From: Pseudomonas extremaustralis
GTDB lineage: Bacteria > Pseudomonadota > Gammaproteobacteria > Pseudomonadales > Pseudomonadaceae
Reading direction: 5' to 3'
Assembly: GCF_900102035.1 (NCBI RefSeq)
Contig: NZ_LT629689.1
Coordinates: 806,001-870,000, forward strand
Length of the DNA: 64,000 nt
Made by a program: the position numbers and the translations under genes. How positions within the stretch are numbered: position 1 is the stretch's first letter; the number at the start of each line of letters is the position of its first letter. Positions 1 to 9,659 of this stretch are shown in pieces. The notes below the pieces were generated by a model that searched no databases, had not been told where the DNA came from, and was given only the letters and a program-made list of their open reading frames with translations.

Positions 1-1
1 G

Positions 2-868
2 GATTACTACTGGTACATGGTGGCCAACACGGCCGACAACGCGCAGTTCAGTTTTGGCGTGGCGGTGGACACCAACATCGATGCCTATGAACCCAATGAC
101 ACGCCCCAGGCCTCGTTTGTACTGCCCGATGCCCTGAACCGAGTGACGGGCAATATCGACAACCCCAACGATGTCGACTACTTCGCGTTCCAGGCCACCC
201 GTGGCCAGAACGTGGCGATGTCCTTGAGCGACGATAAAAAGGGTGTGCGCGACCAGTGGATCTTCGAGCGCCTGGAGGGCAATAACTGGGTCGTGGTGCC
301 GGCCGGTACCAGCCTGACCACCTCGGGCGTGGCGCCGGGTTATGTCGCCCAGGTGCGGGTCCGGGCCAACCCGGCCGTGGTCCAGGACCCCACGGCGCAG
401 TACCGGCTCACCCTGGGGTCGGCGCCGCGCTTGAATACCTTCGATGTGAAGGGCGACAACATCGTGCGCGTGCCGTATTCGGTGTTTTCCCTGGCGACCC
501 AGACCGCGCGGACGTTGAACTGGTCGACCCAGTGGTCCGACTCCACGGGGGCACCACTGTTGGGCGTGACGCCGATCCTGCGTGTCGACAAGCGCTTTGA
601 CGGCGCCGAGTTCCACTGGACCGATTTCAAGGCCACCACCAACAGTGCGGGTGCGTCCCTGGCCAGCGCCGGCCTGGGTGAGTGCTTTGGCGAGTACCGC
701 GTGGTGATCCCGGACAGCAGCACCGGCGTGGCGTACAACTGGGACACCACCTTCAACTTCGGCGGCTGGCGTATCGAGCTGGACGAGTTCCCCGGCGTCG
801 GGGTAGGGGGCGATAACGTGCCGTATGTGAGCCTGGGGCATATCTGCACCCAGGACATCAAACACTGA
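2..868 (+). CDS. C-terminal part of a secreted protein with a PPC-like domain (5' end outside window)
   Basis: The frame is open from base 2 and runs to a TGA at 866-868, so the start lies upstream of the window. The segment around DVDYFAF...GQNVAMSLS looks like a bacterial pre-peptidase C-terminal (PPC) beta-sandwich, a domain common at the C-terminus of secreted peptidases and other exported proteins. The remainder is rich in Gly, Asn, Asp and aromatic residues and ends in a section with two Cys. No catalytic motif is visible in the part present, and I do not recognise the family. A strong hairpin terminator follows at once. The reading frame is well supported; the function is unknown. Confidence 0.6.
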   Translation, partial: DYYWYMVANTADNAQFSFGVAVDTNIDAYEPNDTPQASFVLPDALNRVTGNIDNPNDVDYFAFQATRGQNVAMSLSDDKKGVRDQWIFERLEGNNWVVVPAGTSLTTSGVAPGYVAQVRVRANPAVVQDPTAQYRLTLGSAPRLNTFDVKGDNIVRVPYSVFSLATQTARTLNWSTQWSDSTGAPLLGVTPILRVDKRFDGAEFHWTDFKATTNSAGASLASAGLGECFGEYRVVIPDSSTGVAYNWDTTFNFGGWRIELDEFPGVGVGGDNVPYVSLGHICTQDIKH

Positions 869-889
869 TAGACCGTTGTAAATGAAGGG

Positions 890-917
890 GGGCAGCCTGA
901 GGGGGCTGCCCTTTTTT
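890..917. terminator. Rho-independent terminator between convergent genes
   Basis: Perfect 8-bp stem GGGCAGCC (890-897) / GGCTGCCC (904-911), followed by six T on the + strand. It ends the partial gene to its left and abuts the stop codon of the leftward gene to its right. It could act in both directions, but the T tract favours the + strand. Confidence 0.85.
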
Positions 918-2020
918 CATTCCTCCGGCGCCAGTGCCAAGGCCAGCGGCAAGCGCGCCATGCTCGTGTTCTTCAACGAACCCAGGTACAACCAGTCGCC
1001 ATATTCCCGGGCGGTGGTGATCGGCGAGTAATTGCCCGCGCTGCCGTCCTGCAGGTTGGCGATGACCTTGCCCTCGGTGTCGAGCCCCAGCACAAAGCCT
1101 TTGCGCTCGATGGGCTTGGGCACCACCATCAGCGCGCGCACCATCATCTTGCGCAGCAGCGGGTAGCCGGCAACGCTGTCGAGCAACGGGTTGCGCGGTG
1201 AGTACAGCGCCACCCAGAAGCGGTCCTGGCCGTTGAAGCTGAGGTTGTCCGGCAGGCCCGGCAGGTTGTCGATAAACAGGTCATGGCTGCCGGCGCGCTC
1301 GCCCTTGAGCCAATAGCGGCTGATGCGATAGGCGCCGGTTTCATTGACCAGCACGTAGCGTTCATCCGGGCCCAGGGCCACACCGTTGGCGAATTGCAGC
1401 TGGTCCAGCAACACCTCGGTGTTGCCGGTGCTGAAGTCATAGCGCAACAGCCGCCCATCGCCGCCATGTTCGATCACCGCCTCGCCATCCTGGCCGTAAC
1501 CCCAACGGCTCGAGGCATCGCTGAAATACGCATAACGACCACTGGCGTCCACGGCCACGTCGTCGGTAAAGCCAAAGGGCACGCCATTGGCGCTGGTGCT
1601 CAAAGTGCTCAGCTGGCGATTGGCATCCAGCGCCAGCAGGCCCTTGATCCCATCGGCAATGATCAAGCGCCCATCCGGGTGCAGCGCCAGGCCCAGCGGC
1701 CGGCCACCGGTATTGGCCAGCACTTCCAGGCTGCGACTGTCGGGCGAGGTGCGGATGATGCGCCCGTCATGCAGCCCGCTGATCAGCAAGCCCTGGGCAT
1801 CCAGCACCAAGGCCTCGGGCCCGGCGATGTCCTGGGCGCCGATTCTCTGCACGCCCTTGAGGCGCTGGTTTTGCGCGTAGGGGCCGTCTTTCATCGACGG
1901 CGCCTTGGGCGGCGTCCAGTTCACCGGTTGCACCGGGGTGGGCATCAGCAGCAGAAACGCGATCACCGCCAGCAGCAGGACAAACAACAGATGACGCAGT
2001 TTTTTCGGACGGGTACTCAT
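917..2020 (-). CDS. SMP-30/strictosidine-synthase-like membrane-anchored beta-propeller protein
   Basis: 367 aa. The N-terminus is basic (MSTRPKKLRH) and followed by one hydrophobic helix at about residues 11-29, so the protein is probably anchored with its propeller in the periplasm. The rest has the repeats of the SMP-30/gluconolactonase/strictosidine synthase superfamily, for example LVLDAQGLLISGLHDGRI and DVAVDASGRYAYFSDAS. Members are calcium-dependent lactonases, arylesterases or related hydrolases; the substrate here cannot be told. I chose the ATG at 2020 because AGGAA precedes it and the helix starts near it; an in-frame extension upstream has no signal features. A LysR gene lies upstream on the same strand and may regulate it. 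Confidence 0.8.
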   Translation of the reverse strand: MSTRPKKLRHLLFVLLLAVIAFLLLMPTPVQPVNWTPPKAPSMKDGPYAQNQRLKGVQRIGAQDIAGPEALVLDAQGLLISGLHDGRIIRTSPDSRSLEVLANTGGRPLGLALHPDGRLIIADGIKGLLALDANRQLSTLSTSANGVPFGFTDDVAVDASGRYAYFSDASSRWGYGQDGEAVIEHGGDGRLLRYDFSTGNTEVLLDQLQFANGVALGPDERYVLVNETGAYRISRYWLKGERAGSHDLFIDNLPGLPDNLSFNGQDRFWVALYSPRNPLLDSVAGYPLLRKMMVRALMVVPKPIERKGFVLGLDTEGKVIANLQDGSAGNYSPITTAREYGDWLYLGSLKNTSMARLPLALALAPEE

Positions 2021-2195
2021 GACGATTCCTGGTTGTCGGAGGGGCCCGGCTCTCGTTGCGGGGCCGGACATGACAGCGCGCCCCTGCATCCGCTGCATAG
2101 GGTGAGTCCAAGTCGGTGGCTCGGCGCTTTTTTGTTGGAGAGTGAGCTTAGTTGGTGCTTGAAATTGTGCGAGTTTTTGCGCCAACGCGATTCAA

Positions 2196-2214
2196 GGGGG
2201 GCTTGCTCGCGAGT
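2196..2214. repeat. Degenerate single REP half-site
   Basis: GGGGGGCTTGCTCGCGAG resembles one arm of the family B REP elements found at several places in this window (for example 8899-8998), but its partner arm is missing. It lies between a LysR gene and the SMP-30-like gene. Confidence 0.4.
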
Positions 2215-2225
2215 GCGAGGGCGCC

Positions 2226-3089
2226 TCAAATCATCGGGTCCCAGCGTTGCGACCAGTCGCTCTCGGCTTCGACCACGCCGCGCAGCAACGCCAGCGCCTG
2301 TTGCAGCACCGCCGAATCCCGCGCCCGCGAGTACACCAGGAACGTCGGGAAGCTGAACTCCGGGGCTTTGGGCACGCGTTGCATCACGCCGCTGTCCAGA
2401 TAGCTTTGCACCACCCGCGTGCGGAAATACCCGGCGCCGCCATTCTCGAGGATGTACTGCAACGCCAGCGGCCCGAGGTTGAAACTCAACGCGGCGCGCG
2501 CCCGCTCGGGCAGGGCGGCGTCATGCTGCTGGCGAAAGCCCGGGCCCCAGTCGATGTAGACGTACGGGGCCGGTTTGCTCGCCAACTGCACCAGGATCAG
2601 TTTTTCTTCCAGCACCTGTTCCACCTGCAACCCCGGCCAGTACTGCGGCTGGAACACCAGCGCGGCGTCGAGCACGCCCAGTTCCAGTTGGCGTAGCAGG
2701 TATTCGCCATCACGGATCTCGGTGCGCAGGGCATGGCCGGGGATGTGCTCGCGCAGGGCTTGGGCCCAGCCGAGCATCAGCGGGTTGCACAGGCTGACCT
2801 CGCCGCCGATATGCAGCACGTTGCGATAGCCGTCCGGCAATGGCAGGTCGCGGCGCGCGGCTTCCCAGGTCTGTAGCAACTGGTTGGCGTACACCACGAA
2901 GGCCTCGCCGTCGGCGGTCAGCCGCGCACCGGCACGGTTGCGCACGAACAACGTACTGCCCAACTGACTTTCGAGGTTCTTGACCCGCGCGGTGATGGCG
3001 GTCTGGGTGACGTGGAGTTTCTCGGCGGCGGCGGCCAGGCTGCCGCAGCGGGTGATTTCGAGGAAGGTGCGTGCCAGTTCGATGTCCAT
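2226..3089 (-). CDS. LysR-family transcriptional regulator
   Basis: 287 aa from the ATG at 3089 (MDIELARTF). Residues 1-60 are a typical LysR winged helix-turn-helix: FLEITRCGSLAAAAEKLHVT, then the wing with LGSTLFVR. The rest is the two-lobed effector-binding domain, and the length is normal. A start ten codons upstream is possible but would add an atypical N-terminus. The effector is unknown. It sits 205 bp upstream of the leftward SMP-30-like gene and may regulate it. The far C-terminus is close to a degenerate REP arm. Confidence 0.9.
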   Translation of the reverse strand: MDIELARTFLEITRCGSLAAAAEKLHVTQTAITARVKNLESQLGSTLFVRNRAGARLTADGEAFVVYANQLLQTWEAARRDLPLPDGYRNVLHIGGEVSLCNPLMLGWAQALREHIPGHALRTEIRDGEYLLRQLELGVLDAALVFQPQYWPGLQVEQVLEEKLILVQLASKPAPYVYIDWGPGFRQQHDAALPERARAALSFNLGPLALQYILENGGAGYFRTRVVQSYLDSGVMQRVPKAPEFSFPTFLVYSRARDSAVLQQALALLRGVVEAESDWSQRWDPMI

Positions 3090-3168
3090 GAAGCCCCCCG
3101 GGAGATGAGTGAGGGGCATTGTAGAGGCCGGGGATTGGAATGCGCTGAAAAAATGTGGGAGAGGGTTG

Positions 3169-3256
3169 GTGGGAGGGGGCTTGCTCCCGATAGCGGTGTG
3201 TCAGTCGAGATAAAGGTTGAATGTGCTGGCCTTATCGGGAGCAAGCCCCCTCCCAC
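3169..3256. repeat. Paired REP element (REPIN), family A
   Basis: Two inverted arms, GTGGGAGGGGGCTTGCTCCC and its complement, enclose about 50 bp containing GATAGCGG...GTCAGTC. This is the fluorescent-pseudomonad REP pair type. Other copies lie at 20253, 30397, 33676 and 50634. Such elements are mobilised in trans by a chromosomal RAYT transposase; none is encoded in this window. Confidence 0.9.
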
Positions 3257-3306
3257 ATGGGGTTTGAGTGTTTTTATGAGTAGGCGGCAACAGGTCGTAA
3301 ACAACG

Positions 3307-4056
3307 CTATTCCCAATCACCGGAATCCAGGCAGCGGGTGGACGGCGGTGGCGGCCGGCGATAGATCAGAAAGTCGCCCACCCACTGGTTCACGCAGCCG
3401 CCGGCGCCCGGTTTGGCCGGTTCCTTGAGGCGTAGTTGATCCACCAGCGGCGCGGTCGGTTCACCGGGGGGCGTGTTGACCAGTATCAGGCGCGCGACGC
3501 GTTCGGGATGCAGCGTGGCGTAGCGGTTGCCCACCCGTGTGGCGTCGGCGTTGCCCAGATAGTGCAGCTGGGTGTCGCCCAGTTGAGCGCGCACGAACTC
3601 GATATCCTTTGCCGCCTGTTCGATGGCGGGGGCTGACTGGAGGTCGCGGGGGCTGAGTTCGATGAGGTCGTAGCGGTCGAGCAGCGTGCGATACGCCGGT
3701 GTCGCGTAGGCGCCCCAGCGGCTGGCCAGGTGAATGACGAAGGTGCCGCTGTGGTGCGTTTTCGAGGTGTCGCCGGCCTGGGCGAAGACCACGCCCTGGC
3801 GGCTCAGCGGTTCGCGGGCGCCGACGCGGGTCAGGTGCAGGCGCAGGCTGCCTTGGCGCGGTGCGGCATGGTTGCGGGGCACGGTGACGATGCCGCACTG
3901 GGTGCGCTCCAGCACCTCGGGGTCCAGGCGTTCAACGCTGGGGAGGGGGCAGTCCAGCAGCCAGTCGATGGCGCCGGGCCTGATCAGCGGCTCGGCGTGG
4001 CCGAGGCTTGCGAACAGCCAGAGACAGGCACAGGCGAGGTGCTTTGAAGCAGTCAT
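3307..4056 (-). CDS. Exported alpha/beta-hydrolase-like protein, short and lacking the serine nucleophile
   Basis: 249 aa with a signal peptide ending near LGHAEP (residue 22). It resembles the N-terminal half of the tripeptidyl-aminopeptidase (TAP) type of alpha/beta hydrolases: CGIVTVPRNHAAPRQGSLRLHLTR, then YDLIELSPRDLQ, then the nucleophile-elbow region and HPERVARLILVNTPPG. Where active members read G-G-S-Y-G-T-R, this protein reads G-N-A-D-A-T-R, so the catalytic Ser is Ala. It also ends shortly after this point, well short of the usual 400-500 aa, so the lid and the acid/His part are missing. It is probably a non-catalytic remnant or a repurposed binding protein. It lies next to opmQ on the same strand. 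No good ribosome binding site is seen before the chosen ATG. Confidence 0.65.
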   Translation of the reverse strand: MTASKHLACACLWLFASLGHAEPLIRPGAIDWLLDCPLPSVERLDPEVLERTQCGIVTVPRNHAAPRQGSLRLHLTRVGAREPLSRQGVVFAQAGDTSKTHHSGTFVIHLASRWGAYATPAYRTLLDRYDLIELSPRDLQSAPAIEQAAKDIEFVRAQLGDTQLHYLGNADATRVGNRYATLHPERVARLILVNTPPGEPTAPLVDQLRLKEPAKPGAGGCVNQWVGDFLIYRRPPPPSTRCLDSGDWE

Positions 4057-4163
4057 CAGGAGGTCCCGGGCAGCCGTGTGAGGGCGGCTTTTTTACCAAG
4101 GACCCAGGGGGGAAGAATGTAGGTGTAAAAGACGGCTCGTGTACGAAACCGGAGTTTTGTTTA

Positions 4164-5556
4164 TCAGATGTCGGTTTTCCAGCCGCCGCCCAAGGCCTTG
4201 TACAAGGCGATGCTGGCTTGCAGGCGCGACAGCCGCAGTTGCACGTTCAAATCCTGGGCCGTGTACAGGGTGCGCTGGGTTTCCAGCACGGTGAGCAGGT
4301 CTTCGGCCCCGGCCTGGTAACGGCTTTGTGCGATCTGGAAGGCCGTTTGCGCCTGTTGCAGTTCCTCGTGTTGCCATTGGCGCTGCTGGTCGAGGCGGGT
4401 AATGCTGCTGAGGGCTTTTTCCACATCGGCAAAGCCGTTGACGATCGCGCCGCGATAGGTCTGTAGCAGTTCGTCCTGGCGGGCGCGGGCTTTGTCGCGC
4501 TCGGCGCTCAGGCGGCCGTTGTTGAAGATCGGCCCGACCAGCCCCGCGGTCAACGTGTAGTAAGGGCTGCGCAGGACTTCCACGGCCTTGTAGGCGTCCG
4601 AGCCCAGGGTTGCGCCCAGGGTGATCGTCGGCAGCATCGCGGCCCGCGCCACGCTGACGTCCGCTTGCGCCGCCGCCAGTTGCGCCTCGGCCTTGGCGAT
4701 GTCGGGCCGGCGGCTGAGCAACTGGCTGGGCAGGCCGGCACCGATGCTCGGCCAGGTCAGCGCCTGGAATGGTTCGCTGCCCAGGTCCAGAGCCTGCACC
4801 GGTTGGCCGAGGAGGGCGGCGAGGGTGATCCGTGAGTCTTCGGCCAGTTGCTGGATCAGCGGCAGTTGGCGTTGCTGGCTGGCGACGAGGCTTTTCTGCT
4901 GGGCCAGTTCCAGGGCGGTGGCGGAACCGGCATCATAGCGGGTCTGCACCAACTCCAGCACGTTGCGCGCATTGGCCAGGTTCAGTTCGGCGATCTGCCC
5001 GCGCTCGCGGGCCGCCAGGGTTTGTGCGTAACGGTCGGCGACGTTGCCAAGCAAGGTCAGCTCCACCGTGGCCTGGTCGAAGGCGCTGGCGCGCAGGCTG
5101 TGCAGGGCGCTGTCGCGGGCGGCAGCGCGGCCGCCCCAGAAGTCCACTTCATAGCTGGCGGCCAGGTTGACGCCGTAGTTGTCGACCACCTTGTCGCTTT
5201 GCGACGCATCCAGGCTCGGCCCGCCCTTGCCGCGCAACAGTTGCTGGCGACTGGTGTCGAGGTTGAGCTTGACCTCGGGCAGCAGCGGTGCGCCGGCGAT
5301 CACCGCGCTGGCCTGGGCCTGGTGCACCCGGGCCATGGCGGCGGCGACGTCGAAGCTGTCGCGCCGGGCCTGATCGATCAGGCGGTTGAGCTGCGGGCTG
5401 CCGAAGTGGGTCCACCAGCGCGCAGTGGTGGCCTGGGCCGCGTCACGCTCGGCGAATTGCCAGGCGGCGGGCGGCGCGATGCCGCTGTCGACGGGGGACG
5501 TGTAGCTGGCGCAGGCATTGAGCAACAGGCACAGGCTGAGCAGGCACGGGGATCGT

Positions 5557-5564
<8 letters not shown>
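4164..5564 (-). CDS. opmQ: Outer membrane efflux lipoprotein OpmQ
   Basis: 466 aa outer-membrane factor of the NodT/TolC type. It starts at a GTG (5564) overlapping the end of pvdT by 8 bp. A lipoprotein signal ends in LNAC with Cys18 as the acylation site. Two OEP repeats rich in coiled-coil Gln and Ala follow ([42 protein letters not shown]). It forms the outer-membrane duct of the PvdRT-OpmQ tripartite pump, which in P. aeruginosa exports or recycles pyoverdine. Gene order pvdR-pvdT-opmQ, with the fpvI-like and pvdA genes next door, matches P. aeruginosa and supports the name. Confidence 0.92.
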
Positions 5565-7530
<1,966 letters not shown>

Positions 7531-7531
7531 C

Positions 7532-8701
7532 TCAACCCCCGTTGCCGTCGGCCGGACCGATCAACAGGTGATCGCCTTCGTGCAGGCCGTCGAGCACCTC
7601 GACCCGCAGGCGATCACTGAGGCCCAGGCGTACCTCGCGCGCTTCGATGCTGCCGTTCGCTGCGACCACGCGGGCGATCTGCCGGTCGCTGCCCGAGACG
7701 CCCTGCAATGCGGCGACCGGCACGGTCAGCACGTCCTTGGCCGCGCCGGCGACAAAGAACACTTGGGTGGTCATTTCGGCCATCAGCGCGTTGTCGCTGT
7801 TGTCCACGTCCAGCAGCACGGTGTAGAGCACCACGCGGCCGCTGCCGCTCTTGTTGGAACTGTTGGGGCTGCCGCTGCCCTGGGTTTCAATCAGGGGCTT
7901 GGGCGGGATCGGCAGGATTTGCCGCACGGTGCTGGTCCAGCGCCGGTTGCCGCCGCTCAGGGTGGTGAAGTAGGCGGTCATGCCCGGCTTGACGTGGCCG
8001 ATGTCGGCCTCGGAGACTTCGGCCCACACGGTCATCGGCGACAACTTGGCGATGCGCAGGATCAGCGGGGTCTGCTGCTGGGCGTTGAGGGTCTGGCCGA
8101 CGCGCGCATCCACCGCGACCACGGTGCCGCTCATCGGCGCATAGATGCGGGTGTAGCCCAGTTCGGCTTCGTCGCTGCGCAGGCTGGCCTGGGCCTGAAG
8201 GATTTGCGCCTGGAACATGTCCACCCGCGCCTGGGTCGCGCTCAGTTCGGCCTTGGCGGTCTGCACGTCTTCTTCGCGGGTGGCGTTGCCGGCCGCCAGG
8301 CGTTGCTGGCGCTGATATTTCTGGCGCGCCAGTTGGTGCTGGGCTTTTTGTTCCTGCAACTGGGCCTTGAGGTTTTCGATGGCGTAGCGGCTGGCGTCGA
8401 GCTTGGCCTTTTGCGTGGACGGGTCGATCTCCACCAGCAATTGGCCTTCCTGGACCGGGTCGCCGGCTTCGACGTGGATCTGGCGGATCTGCCCGGAGGC
8501 TTGGGCGCCCACATCCACATAGCGCCGTGGTTGCAGGGTGCCCAGGGCGGTGACGCTGCTTTCGATCGTGCCGCGACTGACGGTCACGGTGGTCAGGTTG
8601 TCGCGCCCTGTCGGCAGCACCTGCCAGGTGGCGACGGCGATGAGGGGGATCATGCAGGCGATAACGAGCAAGGCGCGTCGGGCGGGGCGAGGGCGTTTCA
8701 T
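7532..8701 (-). CDS. pvdR: Periplasmic adaptor PvdR (pyoverdine efflux)
   Basis: 389 aa membrane fusion protein of the HlyD/MacA family. An N-terminal anchor helix spans about residues 9-26. Two half-lipoyl motifs ([14 protein letters not shown], and [14 protein letters not shown] near residue 208) flank an alpha-helical hairpin rich in Gln and Ala. A beta-barrel and membrane-proximal domain follow. An Asn/Ser/Gly-rich insert ([13 protein letters not shown]) sits in the barrel. It links PvdT to OpmQ, and the genes are tightly spaced in one operon. A perfect PvdS box lies 55 bp upstream of the start. Confidence 0.93.
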   Translation of the reverse strand: MKRPRPARRALLVIACMIPLIAVATWQVLPTGRDNLTTVTVSRGTIESSVTALGTLQPRRYVDVGAQASGQIRQIHVEAGDPVQEGQLLVEIDPSTQKAKLDASRYAIENLKAQLQEQKAQHQLARQKYQRQQRLAAGNATREEDVQTAKAELSATQARVDMFQAQILQAQASLRSDEAELGYTRIYAPMSGTVVAVDARVGQTLNAQQQTPLILRIAKLSPMTVWAEVSEADIGHVKPGMTAYFTTLSGGNRRWTSTVRQILPIPPKPLIETQGSGSPNSSNKSGSGRVVLYTVLLDVDNSDNALMAEMTTQVFFVAGAAKDVLTVPVAALQGVSGSDRQIARVVAANGSIEAREVRLGLSDRLRVEVLDGLHEGDHLLIGPADGNGG

Positions 8702-8755
8702 GCTTAGGTTCCAGCCAGGAAGTTCGGAGCGCAGTTGCGCGGAGCTGACAGGTAA

Positions 8756-8779
8756 ACGAGGGAATTGCCCCGGAATTTA
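8756..8779 (-). promoter_or_regulatory. PvdS (iron-starvation) box of the pvdR-pvdT-opmQ operon
   Basis: On the - strand the sequence reads TAAAT, then 16 bases, then CGT. This is the iron-starvation box recognised by the sigma factor PvdS. It ends 55 bp before the pvdR ATG, a suitable distance for a promoter. The same motif precedes pvdA at 9553-9576. Confidence 0.85.
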
Positions 8780-8838
8780 GACAGTTACACAGGCGGATAC
8801 AGGCCCCATGAAGAAAAAAACGCCCGTTGATGCAAGTC

Positions 8839-8870
8839 TTGATTAAAACTAGATGAGAATTACTATAAAT
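8839..8870 (+). promoter_or_regulatory. Candidate promoter with Fur-box-like sequence for the fpvI-like gene
   Basis: A TTGATT (-35-like) at 8839-8844 and TATAAA (-10-like) at 8864-8869 flank GATGAGAATTACTAT, which resembles a Fur half-box array (GAGAAT-type). fpvI of P. aeruginosa is Fur-repressed, so the position fits. Spacing of 19 bp is slightly long; TACTAT at 8861-8866 would give 16 bp. A REP pair separates this site from the gene. Confidence 0.5.
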
Positions 8871-8898
8871 TGCGTCTACCCAAACTGCCATCACCCGT

Positions 8899-8998
8899 TG
8901 TAGGAGCGAGCTTGTTCGCGAGAATCGCCAACGATAACGCGGGCAGTCTGGGGGAACGCGGCGTCTGTGGGATCTTCGCGAGCAAGCTCGCTCCTGCA
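8899..8998. repeat. Paired REP element (REPIN), family B
   Basis: Arms TGTAGGAGCGAGCTTG and CAAGCTCGCTCCTGCA enclose a conserved centre containing CGCCAACGATAACGCGGGCA and GATCTTCGCG. Other copies lie at 11009, 21464, 41002, 58109 and 63817. This copy lies in the leader of the fpvI-like gene, between the probable promoter and the start codon, in the 356-bp gap that also holds the pvdR promoter. Confidence 0.9.
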
Positions 8999-9057
8999 GA
9001 GGCTGTGTTTTTTTCGCACTCAGGGATTTAATACCGCGCCCCCGGCGGTTGGGAGTC

Positions 9058-9540
9058 ATGTTGGAAAACTACTATCGCGAGCTGGTGTGTTTCCTCAACG
9101 CCAAGCTGAGCAACCGTCAGGTGGCCGAGGATGTGGTGCATGACGCTTATGTCCGGGTGCTGGAACGTTCCAGCGACACCCCCATCGAACAACCTCGCGC
9201 GTTCTTGTACCGCACCGCGCTGAACCTGGTGATCGACGGCCATCGGCGCAACGCCTTGCGCCAGGTCGAGCCCCTGGACGTGCTGGACAGCGAAGAACGC
9301 TTCGCCGCCAGCACGCCCCACACCTCCCACGACCACAGCCTGCGCCTGGAACTGCTCGAACGCGCCCTGGCCGAGCTGCCGGCGGTATGCCGCGACAGCT
9401 TCCTGCTGCGCAAGCTCGACGGCCTGACCCATGTGCAAATCGCCGAACGCCTGGGGATTTCCCGCTCCCTGGTGGAAAAACACATCGTCAATGCCATGAA
9501 GCACTGCCGGGTGCGGATGCGCGAGTGGGACGCGCACTGA
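9058..9540 (+). CDS. fpvI: ECF sigma factor, FpvI-like
   Basis: 160 aa from the ATG at 9058, preceded by GGGAG. Sigma region 2 covers about residues 1-70 (AEDVVHDAYVRVLER...RAFLYRTALNLVIDGHRR). Region 4 covers about 100-150 (LPAVCRDSFLLRKLDGLTHVQIAERLGISRSLVEKHIVNAM). It is a FecI-type sigma factor, and size and neighbourhood fit FpvI, which drives the ferripyoverdine receptor gene fpvA. In P. aeruginosa the anti-sigma gene fpvR sits between fpvI and pvdR; here there is none. It could be another iron-responsive ECF sigma, but the order pvdR / sigma / pvdA supports FpvI. It is not PvdS, which has a different N-terminus. Confidence 0.8.
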   Translation: MLENYYRELVCFLNAKLSNRQVAEDVVHDAYVRVLERSSDTPIEQPRAFLYRTALNLVIDGHRRNALRQVEPLDVLDSEERFAASTPHTSHDHSLRLELLERALAELPAVCRDSFLLRKLDGLTHVQIAERLGISRSLVEKHIVNAMKHCRVRMREWDAH

Positions 9541-9552
9541 TCGCTGACCGGT

Positions 9553-9576
9553 TAAATTTTATTTCACTGTCCTCGT
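9553..9576 (+). promoter_or_regulatory. PvdS (iron-starvation) box of pvdA
   Basis: TAAAT at 9553-9557, 16 bases, CGT at 9574-9576: a perfect iron-starvation box, 83 bp before the pvdA ATG. This indicates that pvdA has its own PvdS promoter and does not depend on read-through from the sigma gene upstream. Confidence 0.88.
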
Positions 9577-9659
9577 TTCCTATCAACACATGACCTGTTG
9601 TGCAGGTCTCGAAGGTATTCCCGCCCCATCGCCAAGGGGCTTATCCAGAGGACACTGGA

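Noticed and set aside
9058..9540. The sigma gene as pvdS
   Set aside because: Length and N-terminus fit FpvI better, and the pvdR / sigma / pvdA order is that of fpvI in P. aeruginosa.
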